Of a stretch of DNA of 64,000 nt, positions 18,010-25,409 are shown in pieces. The stretch comes from JAVWGW01 sp036651575 (lineage in GTDB: Bacteria > Actinomycetota > Coriobacteriia > Coriobacteriales > Eggerthellaceae), in NCBI GenBank assembly GCA_036651575.1, contig JAVVXN010000003.1, positions 10,733 to 74,732 of the forward strand, given 5' to 3'. The notes beneath the pieces were generated by a model, which ran no database searches, was not told where the DNA came from, and was given only the letters and a program-made list of their open reading frames with translations. A program made the position numbers and the translations under genes. The stretch's first letter is position 1. Each line of letters opens with the position of its first letter.

Positions 18010-18441
18010 ATGTTTCAAAAACTCGGGCGCAAACTGTCTGCTTTTATGGTGGGACGCAACGGCGTCGATGGTCTGGGGCGGTTTTTTCTTGGCGTTGCTT
18101 TTTTCTTGCTGGTTGTGGGTCTTATTGTTCCCGATCAGCTGATCCGTCAGATTATCACGGTGGTGTCGTTTGGCTGCATCCTTTATTGCTACTACCGTAT
18201 GCTCTCACGTAAGGTGGGCAATCGCTACAAGGAAAACTGTGCCTATGTGCGTCTTCGGACAAAGCTTACCAAGCCGTTTCGCGGCCTTATAGCTCACGGT
18301 AAAGAATGGAAGACCTACCACAAAACACACAAGATTTACCGGTGCAAAGAATGTGGGCAAAGCCTTCGCGTGCCGAAAGGCAAAGGTAAGATCAAGGTTG
18401 TTTGCCCCAAATGTAAAACCTCTTTTATTGCGAAGTCTTAA
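18010..18441 (+). CDS. small membrane protein with C-terminal zinc ribbon
   Basis: 143 aa of unknown function. Two adjacent membrane helices (about residues 22-42 and 47-65) are followed by a basic stretch (RKVGNRYKENCAYVRLRTK) and a zinc-ribbon end: CKECGQSLRVP at about 114-124 and CPKC at about 134-137. The tail resembles the MJ0042-type zinc finger. The basic, positive region after the helices suggests a cytosolic tail that could touch nucleic acid or membrane lipids. Start ATG 18010 is supported by the TAAGAGGGG upstream. I do not recognise a named family. Confidence 0.75.
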   Translation: MFQKLGRKLSAFMVGRNGVDGLGRFFLGVAFFLLVVGLIVPDQLIRQIITVVSFGCILYCYYRMLSRKVGNRYKENCAYVRLRTKLTKPFRGLIAHGKEWKTYHKTHKIYRCKECGQSLRVPKGKGKIKVVCPKCKTSFIAKS

Positions 18442-18569
18442 AGATTGTACGTGTTGTGGCGGGCGGTTTCTTGCGAGTATCGTATACTGACGTTTCGCTG
18501 AACGGAGTGCTCGGTTTTGCGGGGTCATGGAGGGAAATGGAGCTTTGTCCATATTCTTGAAATTAATCC

Positions 18570-18598
18570 TTGCATTGTGGCGGTCACTTTGCAATAAT
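18570..18598 (+). promoter_or_regulatory. promoter candidate for tRNA-Glu
   Basis: TTGCAT, 17 bases, AATAAT, ending 44 bases before the tRNA. The rest of the gap 18442-18642 holds nothing else I recognise. Confidence 0.5.
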
Positions 18599-18642
18599 GT
18601 CCAAGCTGCTTTTTTGTTGTTTGGACAAATCAGCACGAGCTT

Positions 18643-18717
18643 GTCCCCATAGTCTAGAGGTTAGGACGCGGCCCTTTCAAGGCTGAGACACGAGTTCGAT
18701 TCTCGTTGGGGGCACCA
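18643..18717 (+). tRNA. tRNA-Glu (anticodon UUC)
   Basis: A 75-base cloverleaf with CCA encoded. The acceptor arms GTCCCCA and TGGGGGC pair with one G-T. The D arm holds AGTCTAGAGGTTAGGAC and the anticodon loop CTTTCAA gives UUC. The T arm ACGAG/GTTCGAT/TCTCGT fits. A terminator follows at once, so it is a single-gene transcript. Confidence 0.95.
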
Positions 18718-18728
18718 TTACCACTTCT

Positions 18729-18755
18729 CGAACACCCTCTGGGTGTTCGTTTTTG
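18729..18755 (+). terminator. intrinsic terminator after tRNA-Glu
   Basis: Perfect 9-bp stem CGAACACCC/GGGTGTTCG with loop TCT, followed by TTTTTGTT. Confidence 0.9.
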
Positions 18756-18941
18756 TTATAGCGTCCAAAACTGCTCTTGCCGTGAGGGTATTTTCTCTCG
18801 TTTGGGATTTTTCGCGTACGGTGACAGATAGGTTAAGCTTGAAATCCGCAGCTCCCGGTAAGGGGGTAGAGCTGCTTCGATGATTGCTGATGCTCTCTGG
18901 TGTCTTGCCGTGAACCCCTAAAAGAAAGGCTGTTCATCTCG

Positions 18942-19331
18942 ATGAAGAAGCTTATCGCGCAATTGATGAAATTCGGCGTAGTCGGCGTGATCGCGTTTGT
19001 GATCGATTATGGTTTGTTGATCTTTTTGACAGAAGTGTTTTATGTCGACTATCTGATTAGCGCGACGATTTCCTTTACTGTTTCGGTTATCTTCAATTAC
19101 GTTGCCAGCATGCGCTATGTTTTTTCTCACCGTGAAGGAATGAGCCGTCGTCGTGAATTTGTTATCTTTATCGTTTTGTCGGTATTGGGTCTTATCATCA
19201 ACGATGTGGGCATGTGGGTCGGCGTGAGCCTTTTGGCGGTTGACTACCGTATCACCAAGATCGTTGCCACCGTCATCGTTATGCTCTGGAATTTCGTGAC
19301 GCGCAAGATATTTCTCGATGGAGGACAGTGA
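18942..19331 (+). CDS. GtrA-family membrane protein
   Basis: 129 aa with four membrane helices and the GtrA pattern LMKFGVVGVIAFVIDYGLL at the N-terminus and TKIVATVIVMLWNFVTRKIF at the end. GtrA proteins are thought to flip or carry undecaprenyl-phosphate-linked sugars across the membrane. It comes before a nucleotide-sugar dehydratase and a glycosyltransferase. Start ATG 18942 has AAAGAAAGG about 12 bases upstream. A second GtrA gene lies at 23694-24077 on the other strand. Confidence 0.87.
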   Translation: MKKLIAQLMKFGVVGVIAFVIDYGLLIFLTEVFYVDYLISATISFTVSVIFNYVASMRYVFSHREGMSRRREFVIFIVLSVLGLIINDVGMWVGVSLLAVDYRITKIVATVIVMLWNFVTRKIFLDGGQ

Positions 19332-19486
19332 GTCGGTTGACCCCTTGTTCTTCGACGCGGCGGGGAAGTGTCGGTGCGAAAGGGACCGGGCACATAGTTT
19401 TTTGCCGTAAAACGAGCAGAGCCGATGCATTTGGATACAATGAACGGGCGACTTAAACGCTAACAATTGCAAAAAAATGGGGGATT

Positions 19487-21334
19487 ATGAATCTTCATAT
19501 AACAAAAAGGACCGCGCTTTTATTGGTTCTTGATATTGCAGCAACGTATCTTGCTTATCTGCTGGCAGCTCTTTTGACCGATGTGTTTGCCGAAACGTTT
19601 GCGACGAATGAGATTTATTTTATGATAGGGGTGCTCGCTCTTATCAATATCGGCGTTCTGAGTCTTTTTCACCTCTACAATAATTTGTGGGAATACGCTT
19701 CCGTTGACGAGGCGATACAGATCGTCTTCGCCGTTGCACTCGCAACTCTTTTCGGCGCGGTATTTCTTTGGATTATCCAGGTACGTCTGCCGATCCGCGT
19801 CTTTTTCGTTGCCCTGTTCCTCCTTGTTTTTTTCCTGGGTGGTATTCGCATGATCTACCGTGTCGCGCGGCAGAAAAAACGTTCGATTGGCACGAATGCG
19901 CATGATCTTGAGCGTCCTCGCACCCTTATTGTGGGCGCGGGCGAAACGGGGTCGCTCACCATTGATCGCATGGCCTCAAAAGACCCGCTCATGGCCGGTA
20001 TTCCCCTGGTTGCTACCGACGACGATCCCGCCAAGCGAGGGCTGCGCATCCATGGTGTGAAAGTCGCAGGAACAAGCGATGATATCATCGATCTCGTCGA
20101 TCGATATGACATCGAGCAAATCGTGGTGGCTATTCCTTCTTCAACACTCGAAGAACGAAAGCGTATTTATGCAATCTGCACTTTAACCGATTGTCAATTG
20201 CGGACCCTTCCCAACATTCGTGAACTTCGTATGGACGAACTCGACGAGGTAACGCTACGTGAAGTCGATGTGGCCGATTTGTTGGGGCGAGAAGAAATTG
20301 TTTTGGACACGCGAGCGGTGAGCGGTTATATAGCGGGAAAGACGATACTGGTTACCGGAGGCGGCGGATCGATTGGCAGTGAGCTTGCGCGGCAGCTTTG
20401 CGTGGTGGCTCCTTCGTGCATCGTCGTGTTCGATATGTATGAAAACGATGCCTATATGCTTCGCAGTGAATTGCTCAGTCAGTACAGTGACGTTGCTGTT
20501 GTCATTGAAATCGGCAATGTGTGCGATAGCGCTCGCGTCAACGAGATATTCGCAAAATATCAACCGAGTGTCGTGTTTCACGCTGCTGCTCACAAACACG
20601 TTCCCCTTATGGAAGTATGCCCGCGCGAAGCGGTGCAAAATAATGTGTTTGGAACCCTGAATGTCGTCAGGGCAGCGGATGCTTCGGGGGTCAAACGCTT
20701 TATTTTTATCTCGACCGATAAAGCGGTGAACCCTACCTCGGTGATGGGTGCTACCAAGCGCATGGGTGAAATGGTCATGCAATACTACGCCCGTACTTCT
20801 CAAACCGTTTTTTCAGCAGTTCGGTTTGGCAATGTGTTGGGCTCGAGCGGCTCGGTCATTCCTGTCTTTAAGCGCCAGATTGCCACCGGCGGTCCGGTGA
20901 CGGTTACGCATCCCGAAATCGAGCGGTACTTCATGACTATTCCCGAAGCGTCGCGACTGGTCATCCAGGCGGGTGGTATGGCGCAGGGGGGCGAGATATT
21001 CATTCTTGACATGGGGGATCCCGTCAAGATTCTTGATTTGGCAAAAAGCCTCATTCAGCTTTCGGGGCTGACGCTTGACACCGATATCAAAATCGAATTT
21101 ACCGGTTTGCGGGGAGGAGAGAAGATGTATGAAGAGCTTCTCATGAATGAAGAAAGCACTATTCCTACCGGTAATCCCTCTATTATGGTGTCGACTGGCC
21201 AAGAGATCAGCTATGCCGAAGTGGCCACGAAGCTCGAAGAGCTCAAGGAGGCTATTGCGGCAACCGATGCTGTGGCTATTTGCGTGCTGGAAGAGGCTGT
21301 TCCCACGTACACGCAAACGCTCAACCGCGAATAA
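19487..21334 (+). CDS. membrane nucleoside-diphosphate-sugar dehydratase (PglF/CapD/FlaA1-like)
   Basis: 615 aa. The N-terminal quarter has four membrane helices, followed by a first Rossmann-like domain (GAGETGSLTIDRM). The C-terminal domain has the NAD loop TGGGGSIGSELA near residue 290 and STDKAVNPTSVMGATKR near 409, where Met replaces the Tyr of ordinary short-chain enzymes. This Met is characteristic of inverting and retaining UDP-GlcNAc 4,6-dehydratases of the PglF/FlaA1 group. The product would be a UDP-4-keto-6-deoxy sugar for surface glycans, made at the inner membrane face. ATG 19487 follows GGGGGA. Confidence 0.88.
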   Translation: MNLHITKRTALLLVLDIAATYLAYLLAALLTDVFAETFATNEIYFMIGVLALINIGVLSLFHLYNNLWEYASVDEAIQIVFAVALATLFGAVFLWIIQVRLPIRVFFVALFLLVFFLGGIRMIYRVARQKKRSIGTNAHDLERPRTLIVGAGETGSLTIDRMASKDPLMAGIPLVATDDDPAKRGLRIHGVKVAGTSDDIIDLVDRYDIEQIVVAIPSSTLEERKRIYAICTLTDCQLRTLPNIRELRMDELDEVTLREVDVADLLGREEIVLDTRAVSGYIAGKTILVTGGGGSIGSELARQLCVVAPSCIVVFDMYENDAYMLRSELLSQYSDVAVVIEIGNVCDSARVNEIFAKYQPSVVFHAAAHKHVPLMEVCPREAVQNNVFGTLNVVRAADASGVKRFIFISTDKAVNPTSVMGATKRMGEMVMQYYARTSQTVFSAVRFGNVLGSSGSVIPVFKRQIATGGPVTVTHPEIERYFMTIPEASRLVIQAGGMAQGGEIFILDMGDPVKILDLAKSLIQLSGLTLDTDIKIEFTGLRGGEKMYEELLMNEESTIPTGNPSIMVSTGQEISYAEVATKLEELKEAIAATDAVAICVLEEAVPTYTQTLNRE

Positions 21335-21373
21335 AGCTCTATTCGAGCGCATAAATCGGGCATATCCTGGTAC

Positions 21374-21379
21374 TATAAT
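21374..21379 (+). promoter_or_regulatory. possible -10 box before galE
   Basis: Perfect TATAAT 27 bases before the galE start; no convincing -35 box. Confidence 0.3.
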
Positions 21380-21405
21380 ACTTATAAGACGTCGAAAGGA
21401 ATATC

Positions 21406-22533
21406 ATGGCGAACAAAAGCTTAGCGAAAAATCCTTCTGATTTGTGTGTGCTCGTTACGGGCGGTGCTGGTTTTATTGGAAGCCACACGTGCGTCGAGCT
21501 TTTGGAACAGGGATACCGCGTGGTGGTCGTCGATAATCTGGGAAACTCAAGCGAGGAAGCGCTTGCGCGAGTGAGACGCATCACCGGAGTTGATGACGAG
21601 CGGCTTTCGTTTTATAAGGAAGATATCCTTGATCGGGAAGCGCTGAATAGAATTTTCGATGAAAACGATATTGACGCGATGATTCACTTTGCGGGATTTA
21701 AAGCGGTTGGCGAAAGTATACAAAAACCTCTGGAGTACTACTGGAACAACATCACCGGAACGCTCGTTCTCTGTGAAGTTGCCCGCAGCCACGGGGTAAA
21801 AAATATCGTGTTTTCCAGCAGTGCAACCGTGTATGGTAATCCCGAATTTGTGCCAATTACCGAAGAGTGCCCCAAGCATGAAGCGACGAATCCCTACGGG
21901 GAAACAAAGAATATGCTTGAGCGGATCTTGACCGATCTTTACGGCGGCGACGGTGAATGGAATATTATCTTTTTACGCTATTTTAATCCCATTGGAGCAC
22001 ATGAGAGCGGTCTGATCGGGGAAGATCCCAAGGGGATCCCCAACAATCTTATGCCCTATGTCGCGCAGGTTGCTTCGGGTAAGTTGGAATGCATCAAGGT
22101 ATTGGGAGACGATTACCCGACCCCTGACGGTACGGGAGTGCGCGACTACGTTCACGTGGTCGATTTGGCGCGGGGTCACGTAAGGGCGCTTGATTGGATG
22201 GGTGGAAAGTGTGGAGCAGAAAAAATAAGCGGCCCGGGATGTATTTCGGGTATTCCCGACGATGATGGCACCCGTCGCGGGGTGGGTATTTTTAATCTGG
22301 GAACCGGTACCGGATCGAGCGTATTCGATGTGATTCACGCTTTTGAGCGGGTCTGCGGAAAAACGCTTCCCTATGAAGTGGTGTCTCGTCGTGCGGGGGA
22401 TATCGCGTCGTGTTATGCGGCGTGTGAAAAAGCGCGAATTGAATTGGATTGGGTTGCCCGCTACGACCTTGAGCGTATGTGTACCGATGCGTGGCGTTGG
22501 CAATCAAATAATCCCAACGGCTATGAGGACTGA
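21406..22533 (+). CDS. galE: UDP-glucose 4-epimerase
   Basis: Extended short-chain dehydrogenase that interconverts UDP-glucose and UDP-galactose (or the N-acetyl forms). NAD loop TGGAGFIGSHT, then AGFKAVGES, SSSATVYG and catalytic YGETK. It has 375 aa against about 330-340 usually. The extra length includes about 14 N-terminal residues and an insert near residues 270-290. ATG 21406 follows GTCGAAAGGA. It supplies Gal units for the neighbouring glycan genes. Confidence 0.92.
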   Translation: MANKSLAKNPSDLCVLVTGGAGFIGSHTCVELLEQGYRVVVVDNLGNSSEEALARVRRITGVDDERLSFYKEDILDREALNRIFDENDIDAMIHFAGFKAVGESIQKPLEYYWNNITGTLVLCEVARSHGVKNIVFSSSATVYGNPEFVPITEECPKHEATNPYGETKNMLERILTDLYGGDGEWNIIFLRYFNPIGAHESGLIGEDPKGIPNNLMPYVAQVASGKLECIKVLGDDYPTPDGTGVRDYVHVVDLARGHVRALDWMGGKCGAEKISGPGCISGIPDDDGTRRGVGIFNLGTGTGSSVFDVIHAFERVCGKTLPYEVVSRRAGDIASCYAACEKARIELDWVARYDLERMCTDAWRWQSNNPNGYED

Positions 22534-22537
22534 GCGT

Positions 22538-23278
22538 GTGAACCAAAAAGTAAGGGGAGCGTGTCGTGTTTTGGTGATTGTGCCCGCGTATAATGAAGCG
22601 GGTAACATCCTTTCGACTCTTACTGATTTAAGGGAAAACACCGCCTATGATTGTCTGGTGGTCGATGATGGTTCAACCGATGAAACCTTGTTGCTCTGTC
22701 GGGAGTATGGCGTACCCGTTGTGAGCCTTCCGATGAATCTTGGTATCGGGGGCGCGGTGCAGGCGGGGTATAAATACGCGTATCGAAACGCTTATGATGT
22801 TGCGGTTCAGTTTGATGGTGACGGCCAGCACGATGCGACGTTTATCGTGTCTTTGGTTGCCGCTCTTGAAGATGAACATTTCAATATGGCGATTGGATCT
22901 CGATTTTCTTCTGATTTTGAAGATAATTTTAAATCGACCCGGATGCGACGGGTCGGCATCAGGTGGTTATCGGGCGTCATTTATCTGTTTACACACCAGG
23001 TCATCACCGATCCTACCAGTGGTTTTAGAGCGGTGGATCGGGCGGTGATGAAGCTGTTTTGTGAGAGCTATCCCGTTGATTACCCCGAGCCGGAATCGGC
23101 GGTCGTGGTGCTTTCTCATGGTCTCAAAATAAAAGAAGTTGGGGTCATGATGAATGAACGTAAAAATGGGTTATCTTCCATCGGGTCGCTTTCGGCGATG
23201 TATTACATGGTCAAGGTTACCCTTGCGGTAATGACGCAGAGCGCTTCGAGAGTAAGAGGGCATAAAAAATGTCTTTAG
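22538..23278 (+). CDS. family 2 glycosyltransferase
   Basis: 246-aa GT-A glycosyltransferase with IVPAYNEAGNI, VVDDGSTDET and the metal site QFDGDGQHD. It lacks long C-terminal helices, so it relies on a partner for membrane attachment. The next gene, overlapping by 10 bases, is a DUF2304 membrane protein, a common companion of this GT2 type. GTG 22538 follows GAGGACTGA; an ATG at 22523 inside the galE end is an alternative start. Confidence 0.87.
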   Translation: MNQKVRGACRVLVIVPAYNEAGNILSTLTDLRENTAYDCLVVDDGSTDETLLLCREYGVPVVSLPMNLGIGGAVQAGYKYAYRNAYDVAVQFDGDGQHDATFIVSLVAALEDEHFNMAIGSRFSSDFEDNFKSTRMRRVGIRWLSGVIYLFTHQVITDPTSGFRAVDRAVMKLFCESYPVDYPEPESAVVVLSHGLKIKEVGVMMNERKNGLSSIGSLSAMYYMVKVTLAVMTQSASRVRGHKKCL

Positions 23279-23622
23279 TGCTGAGATTGTTCATCGGTAT
23301 TGTCTGTTTCTTTTTTTTGATATTTGTCTTAATGATGATTAGGCGCGAACGATTTATTTTGAAATATGCGCTCGTTTGGCTTGTTGCGGGTGTGGTGGGT
23401 GTGGTCGTTGCTGTTTTCCCTGGTTTGGCTGAGGTGGTGTCGTCATTTTTTGGCTTCGAAACAACCTCGAATTTTATTTTCTTTCTCGTTCTCTGCTTCC
23501 TGCTTGCGGTTTGCCTGTCGTTAAGCGCTATCGTTTCAAAGCAATCGCTTCGCATTAAAGATTTGGTGCAAGAAATCGCCCTGTTAAATGTTCGGGATGA
23601 AAAATCCGAGAATGATCAATAG
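23269..23622 (+). CDS. DUF2304 family membrane protein
   Basis: 117 aa with three hydrophobic helices (about 5-20, 29-50, 65-85) joined by the basic loop RRERFILKYALVW, ending in a short coiled coil (KQSLRIKDLVQEIALLN). This layout is that of DUF2304, a family of unknown function that usually sits beside GT2 glycosyltransferases and may anchor them. It overlaps the preceding gene by 10 bases, so the pair is translated together. Confidence 0.8.
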   Translation: MSLVLRLFIGIVCFFFLIFVLMMIRRERFILKYALVWLVAGVVGVVVAVFPGLAEVVSSFFGFETTSNFIFFLVLCFLLAVCLSLSAIVSKQSLRIKDLVQEIALLNVRDEKSENDQ

Positions 23623-23693
23623 AGCGGGTTGATCTAGGGCATCCGTTTTCTCTGGTGCGCGAACGCAAGTGGGTAAAAGCGGCATCCCGAAAT

Positions 23694-24077
23694 TTAGGCG
23701 AACACAACCTTTCGGTACAGGATAAAATTCCAGAGCGTTATGCAGACCATGGTGATCAGTTTGGCGATAATTGACATGAGACCGGCATCGATGAGCAGAG
23801 AAATCGTTATGGTTGAAAAAACGGTATTGAACGTGAAGAGAATCAGATAGAGCACGACGCTCTTGGCGGGATTCGAAGAGCTTTTGAACGCATACGTGCG
23901 GTTCATGAGGAAGTTGAATGTGGTGGCAACAACAAGGGCGCTGATGTTGGAAAAAGCCACGGGCCAGCCAAACAACGCGTAGAGCAGTTGGAAGAGACAG
24001 AGTTCAAGGGCTGCAGATGAGCCACCGATAAGAAGGTATTTTATTCCCTGTTGCTTGATTGATTTGTAATCGACCAT
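23694..24077 (-). CDS. GtrA-family membrane protein (GtcA-like)
   Basis: 127 aa with four membrane helices. The start DYKSIKQQGIKYLLIGGSSAALELCLFQLLY and end CITLWNFILYRKVVF are GtrA family signs. ATG at 24077 is preceded by AAGGGATG on the minus strand; an upstream in-frame ATG at 24119 is less well placed. It diverges from a GtrB-type glycosyltransferase at 24432, and both are near YfhO. GtcA proteins move undecaprenyl-phosphate sugar to the outside in teichoic acid glycosylation. Confidence 0.87.
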   Translation of the reverse strand: MVDYKSIKQQGIKYLLIGGSSAALELCLFQLLYALFGWPVAFSNISALVVATTFNFLMNRTYAFKSSSNPAKSVVLYLILFTFNTVFSTITISLLIDAGLMSIIAKLITMVCITLWNFILYRKVVFA

Positions 24078-24431
24078 GCCATCCCTTAGCTGCTGTGCGG
24101 CGGTGGTAAAACATGCCACTTGTGTTAGGTATCCGATTTGGATTTATAGACCATCATGATACCATCGGCCGCATCGGTTGCTGCGGCTTTTACGCGGGCT
24201 GCTCGGCGGGTTCCACAATATGGCTACACGGACGCAGCAGGGGTTAAAGCGAGGGGGTTTGCCCTCCTTTTCGGTCGTGTCTCTTTACGGGTGGTTGTTT
24301 TTTCTTGTTCCTTTTGTTTGCTCGTCGGCGCGGTGGGGTATGATTGCCCTGCGTGCTGAAAAGCAGGCTTTATGTTTCCGGCTTTCTTGTATCGAAGAAA
24401 AAGAAGCTGGCGTGCGCTAACGGAGGGTTTC
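24078..24431. other. divergent intergenic region
   Basis: 354 bases between the GtrA gene (minus) and the GtrB-type gene (plus). Open frames exist here but have no ribosome-binding site or family resemblance. I see no clear promoter. Confidence 0.5.
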
Positions 24432-25379
24432 ATGGATTTATCGCTGATTGTGCCAGCTTATAACGAAGAAGGTAATATCCGACCGTTTTTTGATGCCGTG
24501 CAAGAGGCATTTTCCGGGCTGGATAAACGGTGTGAATTAATTTTTGTCGATGACGGCAGTGCGGATCAAACGGCGGAGGTAATGCGTTCGCTCCTCTCTC
24601 GACAAACAGACCGTCTCTCAATCAAAGTGGTTATTTTTTCACGAAATTTTGGGAAGGAAGCGGCTTTGTATGCGGGGTTGCGCCATGCGGACGCCGATCT
24701 TGTCGGTTTTATCGATTCCGATCTGCAGCAGCTTCCCGAAACCGTTGTTGAGATGGTCCATATTTTAGATACGCATCCCGAATATGACTGCGTTGCTGCG
24801 TATCAACGTGATCGCAACCGGAGCGCCCTGATCGACTGGTGTTCAAAAGCTTTCTACAAGCTGCTGGGGGTTTCTTCCGGCATGACGGTTATTACCGACG
24901 CAAGTGATTTCAGGGTCTTTCGACGCACTGTCGCGCAAGCTCTGTTGTCGGTGGATGAGTGCTACCGTTTCTCGAAGGGTATATTTTCCTGGATCGGTTT
25001 TAATACGTATGCGTTTGCCTATACCCCGAGTTCTCGTTTTGAGGGAACGTCAACCTGGTCTTTCAGGAAGTTGGTACGCTATGCCTGGAACGGCTTGCTG
25101 TCGTTTACGGCCTTTCCCCTTAAGATAGCAACCTATTTGGGGTTTTTGGCCTTTGCCGCTTCCTCGATTTATCTGGTTGTGGTACTGACTCAGAGGATAA
25201 TCTGGGGTGTTGACGTACCTGGTTATGCCACTATCGTCGCTCTTATTTTGCTGCTCGGCGGCATCCAGCTTCTGGTGTTGGGGATTATCGGGGAATACTT
25301 GGCGCGCGTGTACACACAGGGCAAGCAGAGACCTCTATATATAGAGAAGGCCTATCTCGAGGGACCTGAGGACGAATAG
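24432..25379 (+). CDS. undecaprenyl-phosphate glycosyltransferase (GtrB/CsbB-like, GT2)
   Basis: 315 aa. The GT2 core has LIVPAYNEEGNI, FVDDGSADQT, FSRNFGKEAALYAGL and the metal site IDSDLQQLPE. Two membrane helices at about residues 235-255 and 268-290 end the protein. This is the layout of GtrB, CsbB and dolichol-phosphate sugar synthases, which make polyprenyl-phosphate-glucose or -GlcNAc on the inner face. ATG 24432 follows CGGAGGG. With the adjacent GtrA and YfhO genes it forms a likely three-part system for adding sugars to an extracytoplasmic polymer. Confidence 0.9.
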   Translation: MDLSLIVPAYNEEGNIRPFFDAVQEAFSGLDKRCELIFVDDGSADQTAEVMRSLLSRQTDRLSIKVVIFSRNFGKEAALYAGLRHADADLVGFIDSDLQQLPETVVEMVHILDTHPEYDCVAAYQRDRNRSALIDWCSKAFYKLLGVSSGMTVITDASDFRVFRRTVAQALLSVDECYRFSKGIFSWIGFNTYAFAYTPSSRFEGTSTWSFRKLVRYAWNGLLSFTAFPLKIATYLGFLAFAASSIYLVVVLTQRIIWGVDVPGYATIVALILLLGGIQLLVLGIIGEYLARVYTQGKQRPLYIEKAYLEGPEDE

Positions 25380-25409
25380 CTGATACGTGAAGCGCGCATC
25401 AGCTATTCG
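25373..25409. terminator. hairpin shared by two converging genes
   Basis: Perfect 12-base arms (25373-25384 and 25398-25409) enclose the stop codons of the GT2 gene and the YfhO gene. It probably ends transcription from both sides, although no T-run follows. Confidence 0.55.
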
